Positions 39,360-50,325 of a DNA stretch of 64,000 nucleotides are shown here, in pieces; position 1 is the stretch's first letter; every line of letters starts with the position of its first letter. Source of the stretch: Gammaproteobacteria bacterium RIFCSPHIGHO2_02_FULL_42_43 (lineage in GTDB: Bacteria; Pseudomonadota; Gammaproteobacteria; Coxiellales; Coxiellaceae); the NCBI GenBank assembly GCA_001801425.1, contig MGXR01000015.1, positions 23,348 through 87,347 of the forward strand. Direction: 5' to 3'. Under the pieces are notes generated by a model, which was given only the letters and a program-made list of their open reading frames with translations, did not search any database and had not been told where the DNA came from. The translations under genes were made by a program, and so were the position numbers.

Positions 39360-39434
39360 GTTCGCGACGGAACTATGCTCGAATAAGTGTAATTTTAACG
39401 CACAAGCATGATGGAAGTATTAAGAAGTATTTTA

Positions 39435-40766
39435 TTAATTCCTAGGGGGTTGTGAGGATTGTACTGGTTGTATTTCGACTTTATATAATTTTTCAAATGC
39501 TGCAATTTCCTTACGAATTTTACCAAGCTCACCGTTTGTAGCAGTCGCTGTTTCTGATAGCTCTGAAGAAACAGTAATTGCTTTGCGGGGTGTTGCTTTA
39601 ACTTGCGCTAACATTTCATCAATACGTTTGATAAATTGGTTTGTTTCGATTAATTTTGAACTCGCCGAGTAAGCATTTCCACCTATTCGACCCAAAAAAG
39701 TTCCGTAAGTAAATTCTGTTTCACCTCTCACTTCATACAGATCTTTCCGATATTCCAATTTTGCTTTTATTATTTCCAGCGCGATTATTTTTGCATCTCC
39801 AACAGTTTTTTCTTTGTCAACAACTTTAAATTTCGCAAACAATAATTTTGCTTCTCTTTTTTCTTTTAAATTACTGTCAGTCTTTTCCGGATTTTTTTTG
39901 TTAACACAAAATCTCAAGTCATCTTTAGTTTCATTGCATGCTTTTGTTACGTTATCATCAATATTATTTAAGTCTGGTAATTTTGAAACATATGCTTTGA
40001 GAACGTTAGCGACAGGATTTGTTAAGAATTCATTTTTTAACCTAACTACTTCTTCTCTTAAACGATGATATAATTTCAATGATGGATCTTGTGGTGAATC
40101 TATACTTTCACGACATAATTTAGAATGTTTATAAAGTTTTTTCTTATCATCATCTATTTTTTTTACAAAATTATTGGCTTTTATTAAAAAATCTTTATGA
40201 GATTCTAACGCATCAATTACTGCTTTATTTTTGGTACAAATATCCCGAATTTTTTCTTGATTTTCATGTGAAAGAAAGTCTAGATTTTCAGATTGTTCTT
40301 TATATCCTCTAATTAAAGACAGCTTGTCGAGTTTTAAAATCTCCTCCACTTGATTCTCAAACACATCTACAAAAATTTCTTCTAATCTTTTTATTCTCTC
40401 ATGAATATCTTCCGGAACATCTGTTAAAAGTTTTAATTTATCTTTTATAAGTAAAAAGGTTGTGCGGCCATACGACAGACTACCAAAACTCTCTAATGTA
40501 TCAAGCAACTTTCCTGTAACTCGTATTACAGTGCTCTGATCACTTGTATTGCCTAACGTCTTGAGACAATCCTCATAAGATTCTGAAGTGGCTTTTTTTT
40601 CTTCTGATTTGATTTTTATATCGAGCTCTTGAGGTCCAGTTAGGTCGGTAATATCATCTCTGCCTTCGCTGGCATCCTGTCCAGCGCTATCTTCTTGTAT
40701 TTGAAACGTAACTTTTTTCTTTTTTTTTGGAGGTATGGTAGGGCTCAACTCATTGTCTTTACGCAT
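39435..40766 (-). CDS. coiled-coil orphan with nuclear-localisation-like motif
   Basis: 443 aa, not recognised. Highly charged and helical, without signal peptide or membrane segment. Residues 12-19 read PPKKKKKV, almost the SV40 large-T nuclear import signal (PKKKRKV), followed by an acidic, Ser-rich stretch. Long helices cover the rest (HERIKRLEEIFVDVFENQVEEI, KFKVVDKEKTVGDAKIIALEI). Low GC and AT-rich flanks mark it as accessory. A host-directed effector is plausible but unproven; a Lys run alone occurs by chance in AT-rich genes. The start at 40766 is chosen over 40784. Confidence 0.6.
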   Translation of the reverse strand: MRKDNELSPTIPPKKKKKVTFQIQEDSAGQDASEGRDDITDLTGPQELDIKIKSEEKKATSESYEDCLKTLGNTSDQSTVIRVTGKLLDTLESFGSLSYGRTTFLLIKDKLKLLTDVPEDIHERIKRLEEIFVDVFENQVEEILKLDKLSLIRGYKEQSENLDFLSHENQEKIRDICTKNKAVIDALESHKDFLIKANNFVKKIDDDKKKLYKHSKLCRESIDSPQDPSLKLYHRLREEVVRLKNEFLTNPVANVLKAYVSKLPDLNNIDDNVTKACNETKDDLRFCVNKKNPEKTDSNLKEKREAKLLFAKFKVVDKEKTVGDAKIIALEIIKAKLEYRKDLYEVRGETEFTYGTFLGRIGGNAYSASSKLIETNQFIKRIDEMLAQVKATPRKAITVSSELSETATATNGELGKIRKEIAAFEKLYKVEIQPVQSSQPPRN

Positions 40767-40784
40767 TATTCTGCACCCCACCAC

Positions 40785-41161
40785 TTCTCTTTTTTTTAAA
40801 ATTCATATCAGAGATTATAGTTCAAAAACCTGATGGAAATCTTAAAATCAGCCATTTGATCAGCCATTTGATTTGTGGTGATATCACCCCACTTCCCCTG
40901 GCACGGGGGAGATGAAATTGGGGGATTTTTATTACTAGATCCCGCGGTCTTCGCCGCGGGATGACGTAGTGCGTACGCTGAAGTGGGAACAACACACTTG
41001 CGCTACATAAAAATGATTTGCTTCGCAAATCTCGCTTACTGACGTGCGCGGCTCCTTGCTTATTGATGCGCGTGCTTGTATTGGCAATAACGCGCGCGGC
41101 TCAGATTCAGTGTGAAGTGTGAGCGTGAGGATTTATATTCAAGTTAGCGGGGCCACGAGTA
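40785..41161. other. intergenic stretch rich in small palindromes
   Basis: No gene is supported in these 377 bases. Seen: perfect hairpin atcccgcgg/ccgcgggat at 40939-40962, perfect gatttgc/gcaaatc with TTC loop at 41015-41031, a tandem repeat of cagccatttgat near 40850-40872, and repeated cgcgcggctc-type GC-rich words at 41042-41103. A loose copy of the 22-bp dyad ends at the metQ stop. Confidence 0.7.
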
Positions 41162-41974
41162 TTAACGAGCAGTTGTAATTTTAAATCCCGCAATCGCCGA
41201 ATCGCCGAATAATATTTTCGCTTCTGCCAACACCGGCGCAGATTGATACGCTTCTACCAATTCTTTTATTTTTTTCGTATTTTTATCTGCGGCACGCGCA
41301 ACGATGATATTCATGTAAGGCGAATCCGTCGACTCTTCAAGCAATGCTTTCGCAGGAGAAAGACCCGCGGGCAATGCGTAGTTGGTATTGATCGCAGCGA
41401 TCGTGACATCATCCAACACACGCGGCAATTGAGCGGCATCGAGTGCCGTCAATTTTAATTTTTTTGGATTACCAACGACATCTTCAATCGTGGCATTGAT
41501 GGTAATATTGGGTTTCAATGTAATCAATCCCGCTTTTTGCAGCAACAACAACGCACGCGCTTCGTTACTCGGATCATTGGGAATGGCAATTTCATCGCCT
41601 TCTTTCACATCCGTCAATGATTTAATTTTTTGAGAATACAAACCCATGGGATACAAAAATGTGTCGCCAACGGGGACTAAAGAATATCCGCGCGCCTTAA
41701 TTTGCGACAACAAAAATGGATAATGCTGAAAAGCATTTACATCAATTTCTTTGTCTTCCAATGCTTGATTAGGCATGTTGTAGTCGGTGAACGCGATGAC
41801 TTTAACGTGCAAACCAAATTCTTTTTTCGCAACTGCTTTCGCCACATCCATTAATTGTGTTTCAGGGCCTGCGATCGTGCCAACACGCACTACGTTGGAT
41901 TTATCTTTATGTGAGCAGGCTGTCACAATGAATAATGACAAAACACACAAAACAGCAACGCATTTTTTAAACAT
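41162..41974 (-). CDS. metQ: MetQ, methionine-binding lipoprotein of an ABC importer
   Basis: 270 aa. Lipoprotein signal with lipobox VTAC; NlpA/MetQ fold with VRVGTIAGPETQLMD, VNAFQHYPFL, IAIPNDPSNEARALLLLQ and AAINTNYALPAG. Captures D- or L-methionine for MetNI. Overlaps metI by eight bases, last gene of mrp-dcd-metNIQ. Confidence 0.95.
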   Translation of the reverse strand: MFKKCVAVLCVLSLFIVTACSHKDKSNVVRVGTIAGPETQLMDVAKAVAKKEFGLHVKVIAFTDYNMPNQALEDKEIDVNAFQHYPFLLSQIKARGYSLVPVGDTFLYPMGLYSQKIKSLTDVKEGDEIAIPNDPSNEARALLLLQKAGLITLKPNITINATIEDVVGNPKKLKLTALDAAQLPRVLDDVTIAAINTNYALPAGLSPAKALLEESTDSPYMNIIVARAADKNTKKIKELVEAYQSAPVLAEAKILFGDSAIAGFKITTAR

Positions 41975-42623
41975 GGTTTTTTCTCCTGGAAATAATCTTA
42001 TCTCCGATCCACTGCAAACACTGTACCATGATAATCAAAATGATAACCGTTGCAACCATTGTGCGAATTTCAAATCGTTCATAACCATATTCTATGGCTA
42101 CATTACCCAATCCACCGCCGCCAATTGCACCTGCCATCGCAGAATAACCTACCAATGTAATTGCAGTTAATGTGATCGCTCGAATAATTGAGGCGCTCGC
42201 TTCTGGAATTAATACTTTTCTCACGGTTTGAACAGTAGAAGCGCCCATCGCCATCGCCGCTTCAATCAAACCAACCGGCACTTCATTAATCGCACTTTCT
42301 GTTAACCGCGCAAAAAAAGGAATGGCGCTGACCGCAAGCGGCACCATCGCAGCAACCGTGCCAATCGATGTACCCACAATCCATCGCGTGAACGGCGTGA
42401 TCGCAACCAATAAAATAATAAATGGAATCGAGCGTATCACATTCACGATTATTCCCAGCGATTGATGCAGTGCTGGTTTTTGAAATAACTGCGGATTGCG
42501 CGTGATAAATAAAATAACACCGAGTGGCAAACCGATTATCACGGCAATGCAACACGACACCACAACCATTTCGATGGTTTGCCACGTTGCTTGTGTCAGC
42601 AATGTTATTTTATCGGCCCACAT
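41967..42623 (-). CDS. metI: MetI, methionine ABC permease
   Basis: 218 aa with about five membrane helices. The EAA-type loop is in GLIEAAMAMGAST; other family blocks are RSIPFIILLVAITPFTR and GGGLGNVAIEYGYER. It overlaps metN by 14 bases. Confidence 0.95.
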   Translation of the reverse strand: MWADKITLLTQATWQTIEMVVVSCCIAVIIGLPLGVILFITRNPQLFQKPALHQSLGIIVNVIRSIPFIILLVAITPFTRWIVGTSIGTVAAMVPLAVSAIPFFARLTESAINEVPVGLIEAAMAMGASTVQTVRKVLIPEASASIIRAITLTAITLVGYSAMAGAIGGGGLGNVAIEYGYERFEIRTMVATVIILIIMVQCLQWIGDKIISRRKNHV

Positions 42624-43647
42624 AACCCATCACCTGAATCAGTACACCTTTTTTTTCTAAAAATAATTTGGCTTGCTCGAAAACATTTTCCTGGTACTCA
42701 ACGCTGAGCAACATCGATCCAATTAATTCATTGCGTAAATATTCGATGTGCGCTTCCAAAATGCTCATGCGCAATTTTGTTTCGCGCATAAATTCATTGA
42801 TCACGGGTTCTAATGTGGCATGACCCAAAAAAGTGAGGCGCAAAATAATTTGCGAATCGGTAAATGGTTGCGATTGCAATTGCGATCGCAATTGTTCCGG
42901 CAATTCTGCTTTCAATACCGATTGTGTCAAGCGTTTGGCAATATCAGTTTGAGGATGCTTGAATAAATCAACCACCGTGGCGCATTCCACAATTTCACCT
43001 TCATCAATCACGGCGACACGATCTGCGATGGATTTTACGACATGCATTTCATGGGTGATACATAAAATTGATAATTTCAATTCTTGGTTAAGTGTGCGAA
43101 CAAGTGACAAAATTTCTTCTGTGGTTTCAGGATCGAGTGCTGAAGTCATTTCATCACACAACAACACGCGCGGATGCGTTGCCAATGCGCGCGCGATGGC
43201 CACGCGCTGCTTTTGCCCACCGCTTAATTCACACGGATATTTGTGTTGAAATGCAGACAATCCCACTTTTTCCAACAATGACGTGACTATGTTTTTTATT
43301 TCTACACGGGATTTTTGCAGTAATTCCAGGGGCAGCGCAACATTGTCAAATGCGGTTCGTGTTTCTAATAAATTAAAATGCTGAAACACCATGCCAATCT
43401 GATGTCGCACTTGGCGCAACGCTTTTTTGTCAAGCGACATTAAATCGACGCCATTCACAATCACAGAACCGCTACTCGGACGCTCCAATAAATTCACGCA
43501 GCGAATTAACGTGCTTTTGCCAGCGCCACTTTTTCCAATCACGCCCACGATCTCGCCCGCATTTACTTGCAAATGAATATTTTTAAGTGCATGCAATGTG
43601 TGTGTTTTGGTTTGATACGTTTTATTTAGGTGAGAAAGATTGATCAT
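42610..43647 (-). CDS. metN: MetN, methionine ABC transporter ATPase
   Basis: 345 aa. Walker A GKSGAGKSTLIR, Q-loop GMVFQHFNLL, signature LSGGQKQRVAIARAL, Walker B LLCDEMTSALD and H-loop ITHEM. The C-terminal NIL regulatory domain (ILRLTFLGHATLEPVINEF) allows trans-inhibition by methionine. It starts four bases after dcd, so expression is tied to that gene; no methionine-type riboswitch fits in the gap. Confidence 0.96.
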   Translation of the reverse strand: MINLSHLNKTYQTKTHTLHALKNIHLQVNAGEIVGVIGKSGAGKSTLIRCVNLLERPSSGSVIVNGVDLMSLDKKALRQVRHQIGMVFQHFNLLETRTAFDNVALPLELLQKSRVEIKNIVTSLLEKVGLSAFQHKYPCELSGGQKQRVAIARALATHPRVLLCDEMTSALDPETTEEILSLVRTLNQELKLSILCITHEMHVVKSIADRVAVIDEGEIVECATVVDLFKHPQTDIAKRLTQSVLKAELPEQLRSQLQSQPFTDSQIILRLTFLGHATLEPVINEFMRETKLRMSILEAHIEYLRNELIGSMLLSVEYQENVFEQAKLFLEKKGVLIQVMGYVGR

Positions 43648-43651
43648 GTCG

Positions 43652-44218
43652 CTACGTCACTGGTAATGTCACACCACGCTGCCCTTGATATTTTCCCTTT
43701 CGATCAGCATAGGACGTTTCGCATATTTCATCTGATTCCAAAAATAACATTTGCGCCACACCTTCGTTCGCATAAATTTTTGCAGGAAGATTGGTGGTGT
43801 TAGAAAACTCCAACGTCACATGCCCCTCCCATTCTGGCTCAAGCGGCGTCACATTCACAATAATACCACAACGCGCGTAAGTTGATTTCCCCAAACAAAT
43901 GGTCAACACATTACGGGGAATTTTGAAATACTCCACCGTACGTGCCAAGGCAAATGAGTTGGGTGGAATGATACACACATCCGATATCACATCCACAAAA
44001 CTACTCGCATCAAAATTTTTGGGATCCACAATGGCGGAATTAATATTGGTAAACACTTTAAATTCGCGCGCGCAACGCACATCGTAGCCGTAGCTGCTCG
44101 TACCATACGACACAATTTTTCCCTGCGAATTTTCACGCACTTGCGTTGACTCAAATGGCGTAATCATTTCTCGGTCGACAGCCATGCGGCGAATCCATTT
44201 ATCCGACTTAATGCTCAC
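43652..44218 (-). CDS. dcd: Dcd, dCTP deaminase
   Basis: 188 aa. Trimeric enzyme making dUTP for dTMP synthesis. Motifs [10 protein letters not shown], the catalytic-Glu block [20 protein letters not shown] and [12 protein letters not shown] are intact; the C-terminal GKYQGQRGV matches the mono-functional enzyme. GTG start overlapping the mrp stop. Confidence 0.97.
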   Translation of the reverse strand: MSIKSDKWIRRMAVDREMITPFESTQVRENSQGKIVSYGTSSYGYDVRCAREFKVFTNINSAIVDPKNFDASSFVDVISDVCIIPPNSFALARTVEYFKIPRNVLTICLGKSTYARCGIIVNVTPLEPEWEGHVTLEFSNTTNLPAKIYANEGVAQMLFLESDEICETSYADRKGKYQGQRGVTLPVT

Positions 44219-44976
44219 ATCAAACTCCTCGCAATGCTTTCATAAATTTTGGCGACGGCGCTATCGGGTTCTGCTAAAACAATGGGTTTTCCCAAATCGC
44301 TACATTCCCGAATTTTTAAATGCAAAGGCAATTTTCCAAGCAGCGCAACCTCATATTTTTTTGCCAGTGTTTGTGCACCATCTACTCCAAAAATCGGCGT
44401 GGATACGCCACAAAAATCGCAATGATACTCACTCATATTTTCAATCACGCCCAAAATAGGCACCTGCACTTTTTGAAACATCACCAAGCCTCTTTCAGCA
44501 TCTAAAAGTGCCATTGACTGCGGTGTGGTCACGATAATCGCGCCATTTAACGGCGTTTTCTGCGATAACGTCAGTTGCACATCGCCCGTACCCGGCGGCA
44601 TATCAATTAATAAATAATCGAGATTATCCCACGCGGTGTGATATAACATTTGTTGCAACGCTTTAACCACCATCGGCCCACGCCACACCATGGGCGTTTC
44701 ATCATTCACCAAATATCCCATCGACATGGTTTGCAATCCATAACGAATCACAGGGGAAAATTGATCTTGATCAACCAAATCTGGCTTTGAGGAATCGCCT
44801 AACAAATGCGGCTGATTGGGCCCATAAATATCGGCATCCAATACACCCACGCGTTTACCCAATCGCTGCAATGCCAGTGCTAAATTAACTGTCGTCGTTG
44901 ATTTGCCAACGCCACCTTTGCCCGACGCAATGGCGACGATGTGTTGAATACCTGGAATGGAAAATGGCGTTGCTCG
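44215..44976 (-). CDS. mrp: Mrp/ApbC iron-sulfur carrier P-loop ATPase
   Basis: About 253 aa from the Met preceding RATPFSIPG (frame open to 45000). Deviant Walker [18 protein letters not shown], switch block [24 protein letters not shown] and the cluster CxxC in [10 protein letters not shown]. The N-terminal MIP18-like domain of longer family members is absent. Divergent from metG by about 50 bases, a common gammaproteobacterial pairing. Confidence 0.94.
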   Translation of the reverse strand, partial: RATPFSIPGIQHIVAIASGKGGVGKSTTTVNLALALQRLGKRVGVLDADIYGPNQPHLLGDSSKPDLVDQDQFSPVIRYGLQTMSMGYLVNDETPMVWRGPMVVKALQQMLYHTAWDNLDYLLIDMPPGTGDVQLTLSQKTPLNGAIIVTTPQSMALLDAERGLVMFQKVQVPILGVIENMSEYHCDFCGVSTPIFGVDGAQTLAKKYEVALLGKLPLHLKIRECSDLGKPIVLAEPDSAVAKIYESIARSLM

Positions 44977-45029
44977 CATAAGCCCGAAATCGTAGCACAA
45001 ATGATTATGAATAAGTATGATGGGTGGTT

Positions 45030-46649
45030 ATGAAGCAACGCAACATTCTCATCACTTCGGCCTTGCCCTATGCCAACGGTGAAATTCATTTGGGGCATTT
45101 GATCGAAACGATACAAACCGACATTTGGGCGCGTTTTCAGCGCTTGCGCGGCCACACGTGTTATTACATTTGCGGCTCCGATGCGCATGGCACCGCCATC
45201 ATGCTCGCCGCAGAAAAAAGAAATACAACACCCGAAAAAATGGTGGAGGAAATACGTCGCGATCATCTCGCGGATTATCAACAATTTTATATTCACTTTG
45301 ATGAATTTTACACGACACATTCGCCTGAAAATCGCGCGTTGTCAGAAGCGGTGTATGAACAATTAAAAAAAAATCACGACATCATCACTAAAACCATCAC
45401 GCAATATTACGATCCCGAAAAAGAATTATTTTTAGCGGATCGTTTTATTCGCGGTGAGTGCCCCCACTGTGGCGCCAAAGATCAATACGGAGATAATTGC
45501 GAGGTGTGTGGCAAAACGTATGACGCAACTGAATTGAAAAATCCACATTCAGCCATCACCGGCAGCGTTCCCATTCTCAAAGACTCCGAACACTATTTTT
45601 TTGATCTCAATCATTACGTCGATTTTTTAAAAACATGGGTGCAATCGGACGTGTTGCAAAGTCCCATTGCCAATAAATTACAAGAATGGTTTAAGGCCGG
45701 CTTGCAGCCGTGGAATATTTCGCGCGATGCGCCTTATTTCGGTTTCGCCATACCAGATCATCCCAATAAATATTTTTATGTGTGGCTGGATGCGCCCATC
45801 GGTTATATGGCGAGCTTCCAGCATTTTTGTGAAAAAAACAAATTAAATTTTGATGCCTATTGGAAAAGTGACACAACTGAACTTTATCACGTGATTGGAA
45901 AAGATATTATTAGTTTTCACACGTTATTTTGGCCGGCAATGCTCAAAAGTGCTGGCTATCGCTTACCAAATAAAATTATAGTACATGGATTTGTGACGGT
46001 GAACGGCGAAAAAATGTCGAAGTCGCGTGGCACTTTTATCACCGCTAAAACATTTTCAGAAAATATTGCACCGGAATATTTGCGTTATTATTATGCTGCA
46101 AAATTAAGCGCGCAAATTGAAGATATTGATTTTAATTCCGCTGATTTTGTCGCACGCGTAAATTCGGACTTGGTGGGAAAATATGTGAATTTGGCCAGTC
46201 GCGCAGCAGGATTTATCACAAAAAAATTCAACGGACAATTGAGTACCACACTACACGATACCGCATTATTTGATTTATTTGTGGATGCTGAAAAAATCAT
46301 CGCGCAGCATTACGAACAATTTAACTTTCAGCAAGCGGTTCGCGACATCATGGCGCTTGCTGACAAAGCGAATCAATATGTCGATCATCACAAACCATGG
46401 AGTTTGGCAAAAGAAGCAGGAAAAGAAGATGAAGTTCAACTCGTTTGCACGCAAGCGCTCAATTTATTTCGAGTGTTGACAGTCTACTTAAAACCAATTT
46501 TGCCCATGACCGCCAAAAAAGTGGAAACATTTTTGAATATTGCGCCGCTCACTTGGAAAGACGCTGCCGCACCACTTCTGAATCACACGATTCACACTTT
46601 CGAACCACTCATGCAACGCGTGACTGATGAACAAATCCAATCATTTTAA
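45030..46649 (+). CDS. metG: MetG, methionyl-tRNA synthetase (short form)
   Basis: 539 aa. HIGH-type motif in [14 protein letters not shown], zinc knuckle [27 protein letters not shown] loop, anticodon-binding helices at the end. It stops after the anticodon domain and lacks the C-terminal tRNA-binding/dimerisation domain of the 677-aa E. coli enzyme, so it is probably monomeric. ATG 45030 is chosen over GTG 45024. Overlaps the ferredoxin gene by 23 bases. Confidence 0.97.
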   Translation: MKQRNILITSALPYANGEIHLGHLIETIQTDIWARFQRLRGHTCYYICGSDAHGTAIMLAAEKRNTTPEKMVEEIRRDHLADYQQFYIHFDEFYTTHSPENRALSEAVYEQLKKNHDIITKTITQYYDPEKELFLADRFIRGECPHCGAKDQYGDNCEVCGKTYDATELKNPHSAITGSVPILKDSEHYFFDLNHYVDFLKTWVQSDVLQSPIANKLQEWFKAGLQPWNISRDAPYFGFAIPDHPNKYFYVWLDAPIGYMASFQHFCEKNKLNFDAYWKSDTTELYHVIGKDIISFHTLFWPAMLKSAGYRLPNKIIVHGFVTVNGEKMSKSRGTFITAKTFSENIAPEYLRYYYAAKLSAQIEDIDFNSADFVARVNSDLVGKYVNLASRAAGFITKKFNGQLSTTLHDTALFDLFVDAEKIIAQHYEQFNFQQAVRDIMALADKANQYVDHHKPWSLAKEAGKEDEVQLVCTQALNLFRVLTVYLKPILPMTAKKVETFLNIAPLTWKDAAAPLLNHTIHTFEPLMQRVTDEQIQSF

Positions 46650-47046
46650 TCCCGATTATTTTGAAAACATGCGGCACCAAATCCCGCCGGTGCGCGCTGT
46701 GATTCGTGAATCAGAATGTATCGGCTGCATGAAATGTATTCATGCCTGTCCCATTGACGCTATCATTGGTGCACCAAAATTAATGCACACCGTGATTGCA
46801 GATGTGTGCATCGGATGTGAATTATGTGTGACACCTTGCCCTGTTGATTGCATTGATTTAATTCCAGCAATTCCGCGATCCTCGTTGGAAAAAAAACAAT
46901 GGATCGCTCAATCGCGCGAACGATTTCAACAACACACACAGCGTTTGCAACACGACGCACACGAGAAAAAAGAGGGGTTGGATAAAAAATCGGTGGCGGA
47001 GCGAAAAAAAATGATTGAAAATATTATGGCGCGACGAAAAAAATGA
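46627..47046 (+). CDS. RnfB-like 2[4Fe-4S] ferredoxin
   Basis: 139 aa. Two clusters: [16 protein letters not shown] and [18 protein letters not shown], typical of the RnfB ferredoxin domain. The N-terminal membrane anchor and Fe-S cluster domain of full RnfB are missing and the C-terminal third is a charged helix. No other rnf gene is nearby. It overlaps both metG and nth, so the three form one unit; a role in supplying electrons near the Fe-S enzyme Nth is only suggestion. Confidence 0.85.
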   Translation: MNKSNHFNPDYFENMRHQIPPVRAVIRESECIGCMKCIHACPIDAIIGAPKLMHTVIADVCIGCELCVTPCPVDCIDLIPAIPRSSLEKKQWIAQSRERFQQHTQRLQHDAHEKKEGLDKKSVAERKKMIENIMARRKK

Positions 47047-47666
47047 ACAGAGTGAATCAGATTTTTTTAACACTCTCGCGTTTAAATCCAACCCCCACCA
47101 CCGAATTGCATTTTCACTCCCATTTTGAATTACTGATCGCGGTAATTTTATCCGCGCAAGCAACTGATGTGAGTGTCAATAAAGCAACAGCAAAACTATT
47201 TCCAATTGCAAACACACCTGAAAAAATTGCAGCACTTGGTGTGCCCGGATTAAAAAAATATATTAAAACGATTGGATTATATAATTCAAAAGCGAAACAC
47301 ATCATACACACTTGCCAGTTACTGATTGAAAAATTTCATTCCAAAGTGCCCAATGATCGCGATGCATTGGAAAGTTTGCCCGGTGTCGGGCGAAAAACGG
47401 CTAACGTCATTTTAAACACCGCATTTCAGCAAGCAACCATTGCCGTTGACACGCACATTTTTCGAGTGGCTAATCGCACGGGGCTTGCGAAAGCGAAAAC
47501 ACCTCTGGGTGTCGAAAAAAAACTGATGCAGGTGATCCCCAAAAAATATCTCAAAGATGCGCATCATTGGCTGGTCTTGCACGGTCGCTACATCTGTACA
47601 GCACGAAATCCAAAATGCACACAATGCCCCATTTCTCAGTGGTGTGATTACATTCAATTGTGCTAA
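47043..47666 (+). CDS. nth: Nth, endonuclease III
   Basis: 207 aa. Base-excision glycosylase/AP lyase for oxidised pyrimidines. Helix-hairpin-helix [13 protein letters not shown] with the catalytic Lys, catalytic Asp in [11 protein letters not shown], and the C-terminal [4Fe-4S] ligands in [21 protein letters not shown] overlap with the ferredoxin gene. Confidence 0.97.
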   Translation: MNRVNQIFLTLSRLNPTPTTELHFHSHFELLIAVILSAQATDVSVNKATAKLFPIANTPEKIAALGVPGLKKYIKTIGLYNSKAKHIIHTCQLLIEKFHSKVPNDRDALESLPGVGRKTANVILNTAFQQATIAVDTHIFRVANRTGLAKAKTPLGVEKKLMQVIPKKYLKDAHHWLVLHGRYICTARNPKCTQCPISQWCDYIQLC

Positions 47667-47700
47667 AATTTCGTGAATTTCTGATCAAGGGGATTTCATT

Positions 47701-48618
47701 ATGAAAAAAATCATCGCGGTTGTATTGTCTTTCGGATTGATAACAACGGCATTCGCGAATCTGCCAACGCCGACCCCCACGATTGAGTCGCTCAATTCCA
47801 TCGTTGCCGTTGTTAACAATGAAGTGGTAACGCAAAATGAATTCGACGCCGCGTTGCTCGAAGCCAAACAACAATTGGCCGCTTCTCAAAATCCCAATGC
47901 AATTGATAATGACAAATTAAAACAAATGGTGTTGCAACAACTTATCGATCAAAAATTACAATTGCAAATCGCCAAACGTGCCGGTATCACAGTAAGTGAT
48001 GCGCAAGTCACACAAGGAATCACTCACCTAGCATCCATGAATAAACTGACGTTGTCACAATTAAAAGAAAAATTAGAAAAAGATCACGTGCCCTTCGATC
48101 AATATCGTGCGCTCATTCGTCGACAATTGATGGTACATCAAGCGCAGGAATCAGCAGTCGGCTCAACAGTGCATGTCACACAAGCAGATCTTGATCGTGT
48201 GCAAGCGATGTATCAAGCACAAATGGGCGCGCAACAACAATATGATGTGATCGATGTGTTATCGCCTGATAAAATGGCCGCTCAAAAAATCGTAGCGCAA
48301 TTAAAAAATGGGGCAGACATTCAAGCAGTCGCTCCAGATAATATTAACGAGCTCGGTTGGAAAAGTGCCAACGAATTACCCACTGTATTTTTACAACAAC
48401 TCAAACAAATGAAACCAGGAGATGTTGCAGGCCCCATCGTTGCAGCCAACGGTTATCACGTCATCAAATTGGTTGGCGTGCGCGGCAACAATGCAAAAAC
48501 ATTGTCTCACGCTGAATTGCAAAATTATGCGTTCAACATGAAAATGCAAAAAGCCGTTGCAAAATGGGTCGAAAAATTACGTAGCACCGCATACATCAAC
48601 ACGACTCCGCGCACGTGA
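47701..48618 (+). CDS. surA: SurA-type periplasmic chaperone with one parvulin domain
   Basis: 305 aa. Signal peptide to about TAFAN. The SurA N-domain (VAVVNNEVVTQNEFDAAL, LIDQKLQLQIAKRAGI, FDQYRALIRRQLM) is followed by a single degenerate rotamase domain (about 178-270: NELGWKSANELP, GPIVAANGYHVIKL) and a C-terminal helix. E. coli SurA has two parvulin domains and 428 aa. The position before pdxA-rsmA supports orthology. It assists outer-membrane protein assembly. Confidence 0.9.
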   Translation: MKKIIAVVLSFGLITTAFANLPTPTPTIESLNSIVAVVNNEVVTQNEFDAALLEAKQQLAASQNPNAIDNDKLKQMVLQQLIDQKLQLQIAKRAGITVSDAQVTQGITHLASMNKLTLSQLKEKLEKDHVPFDQYRALIRRQLMVHQAQESAVGSTVHVTQADLDRVQAMYQAQMGAQQQYDVIDVLSPDKMAAQKIVAQLKNGADIQAVAPDNINELGWKSANELPTVFLQQLKQMKPGDVAGPIVAANGYHVIKLVGVRGNNAKTLSHAELQNYAFNMKMQKAVAKWVEKLRSTAYINTTPRT

Positions 48619-49550
48619 AATCACTCGTCATCACCATCGGCGAACCCGCTGGCATTGGCCCTGATATCATCGTCAAATTATTTTCAACGCACCCACAATT
48701 ATTTTCAAATGAAAAAATTGTGGTGATCGGCAATAAAAAATTATTGCAAGAACGCGCAACCACTGCGATCGACGCATTATCTGTGATTGATTTTCCGCTC
48801 CATGCAACCGTCATTCCCGGAAAATGTGATATCAGAAATTCTGCTTTTGTGATGAAAGTATTAACGTGCGCTGCAGAAAAAGCGATGAAAAATGAAATAG
48901 CGGGAATCGTCACCGCCCCCATTCACAAAGCGATTTTAAATGACGCGGGATTTTCCATCGCGGGGCACACCGATTTTTTTTCAACGGTCACCAGAAATAA
49001 AACCGTGATGATGTTGATGACGCCGCAATTAAAAGTCGCATTGTTTTCAGATCATCTGCCGCTTCGCGAAGTGCCGTTGTCGTTAACGCCAGAAAAATTA
49101 TCAGCTTGTATTCGCATTATTTTGCATGATTTAAAAAACCGTTTTCAAATCGCACAGCCGCGCGTACTCGTGTGCGGATTAAATCCTCATGCCGGTGAGC
49201 ACGGTTATTTGGGAACAGAAGAGCGTGATATCATGATTCCCGTGATTCGCGCATTTCAACAAGAAAATTTTTTAGTCTCAGGACCTGTCGGCGCTGATAT
49301 CGCTTTCACTGAATCAATGCGAAAAAATGTCGACGTCATTTTAACGATGTATCACGATCAAGGACTGCCCGTCATCAAATATGCTGGATTTCACGAAGCA
49401 ATTAATGTCACCCTGGGCTTACCTTTTATACGCACATCCGTTGATCATGGAACCGCGCTCGATATTGCCGGCACTGACAAAGCAGATGTTACGAGTTTAT
49501 ATCACGCAATAATCACTGCGAAAAAAATGTATGCCACATCAACCACGTAA
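48615..49550 (+). CDS. pdxA: PdxA, 4-phosphohydroxy-L-threonine dehydrogenase
   Basis: 311 aa. Pyridoxal phosphate pathway. [11 protein letters not shown] start, metal-ligand His in [31 protein letters not shown] and [13 protein letters not shown] start overlapping the surA stop (GTGA). Confidence 0.97.
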   Translation: MKSLVITIGEPAGIGPDIIVKLFSTHPQLFSNEKIVVIGNKKLLQERATTAIDALSVIDFPLHATVIPGKCDIRNSAFVMKVLTCAAEKAMKNEIAGIVTAPIHKAILNDAGFSIAGHTDFFSTVTRNKTVMMLMTPQLKVALFSDHLPLREVPLSLTPEKLSACIRIILHDLKNRFQIAQPRVLVCGLNPHAGEHGYLGTEERDIMIPVIRAFQQENFLVSGPVGADIAFTESMRKNVDVILTMYHDQGLPVIKYAGFHEAINVTLGLPFIRTSVDHGTALDIAGTDKADVTSLYHAIITAKKMYATSTT

Positions 49551-50307
49551 ACGTTTCGGTCAACATTTCCTAAAAGATGAATCAGTGCTACGCGCAATCG
49601 TGAGTGCGTTGACACTGCAGAAAAACGACACGGTGATTGAAATTGGCCCGGGATTGGGCGCATTAACAACCGTATTGTTGCAACACCTGAATCATTTAAC
49701 TGTGATTGAATTAGATCGCGATCTGATTAAAACGTTGCATAACACTTTCGATCAACGTGTGACAATTTATAATGAAGACGCATTGCAATTTGATTTTCAA
49801 TCATTGTCGCAAGCAAAACATGATTTAAGAATTGTCGGTAACTTACCTTACAATATTTCAACGCCATTATTATTTCATTTGTTTTCGCAACGTCATGTGA
49901 TTCGTGATATGCATTTTATGCTGCAAAAAGAAGTGGTGCTGCGATTAACAGCAGAAGTGGGAAGTGCGGATTACGGGCGCTTGAGCGTCATGTCACAATA
50001 TTTTTGCGACAATACGTATTTGTTTACAGTGGGGCCTCATGCATTTCAACCAGCGCCCTCAGTGGACTCAGCCGTGATTCGCTTAACACCGAAAAGCGTA
50101 CTGCCGTTGACAACGCCCGTATTTCAAATTTTCTCCGATGTCGTTAAAGAAGCGTTTAATTATCGCCGAAAAACTTTACTCAATAGCCTAAAGCGATTGT
50201 TAGACCCCGAGACACTCAAAATCGCAGGAATTAACCCCGGCGCGCGTGCACAGGAGCTCACGGTTGCAGAATATTGTCGCATTGCCAAGGCGATTTCGTT
50301 AAAATAG
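49531..50307 (+). CDS. rsmA: RsmA (KsgA), 16S rRNA dimethyladenosine transferase
   Basis: 258 aa. [15 protein letters not shown] site [18 protein letters not shown], and the catalytic [12 protein letters not shown] are all seen. Dimethylates A1518/A1519. It overlaps pdxA by 20 bases. Confidence 0.98.
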   Translation: MPHQPRKRFGQHFLKDESVLRAIVSALTLQKNDTVIEIGPGLGALTTVLLQHLNHLTVIELDRDLIKTLHNTFDQRVTIYNEDALQFDFQSLSQAKHDLRIVGNLPYNISTPLLFHLFSQRHVIRDMHFMLQKEVVLRLTAEVGSADYGRLSVMSQYFCDNTYLFTVGPHAFQPAPSVDSAVIRLTPKSVLPLTTPVFQIFSDVVKEAFNYRRKTLLNSLKRLLDPETLKIAGINPGARAQELTVAEYCRIAKAISLK

Positions 50308-50325
50308 TAGAAATGGAGATTGAGT

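Noticed and set aside
43648..43651. SAM riboswitch or MetJ box before metN
   Set aside because: Only four bases separate dcd and metN, and no such element is seen upstream of mrp.
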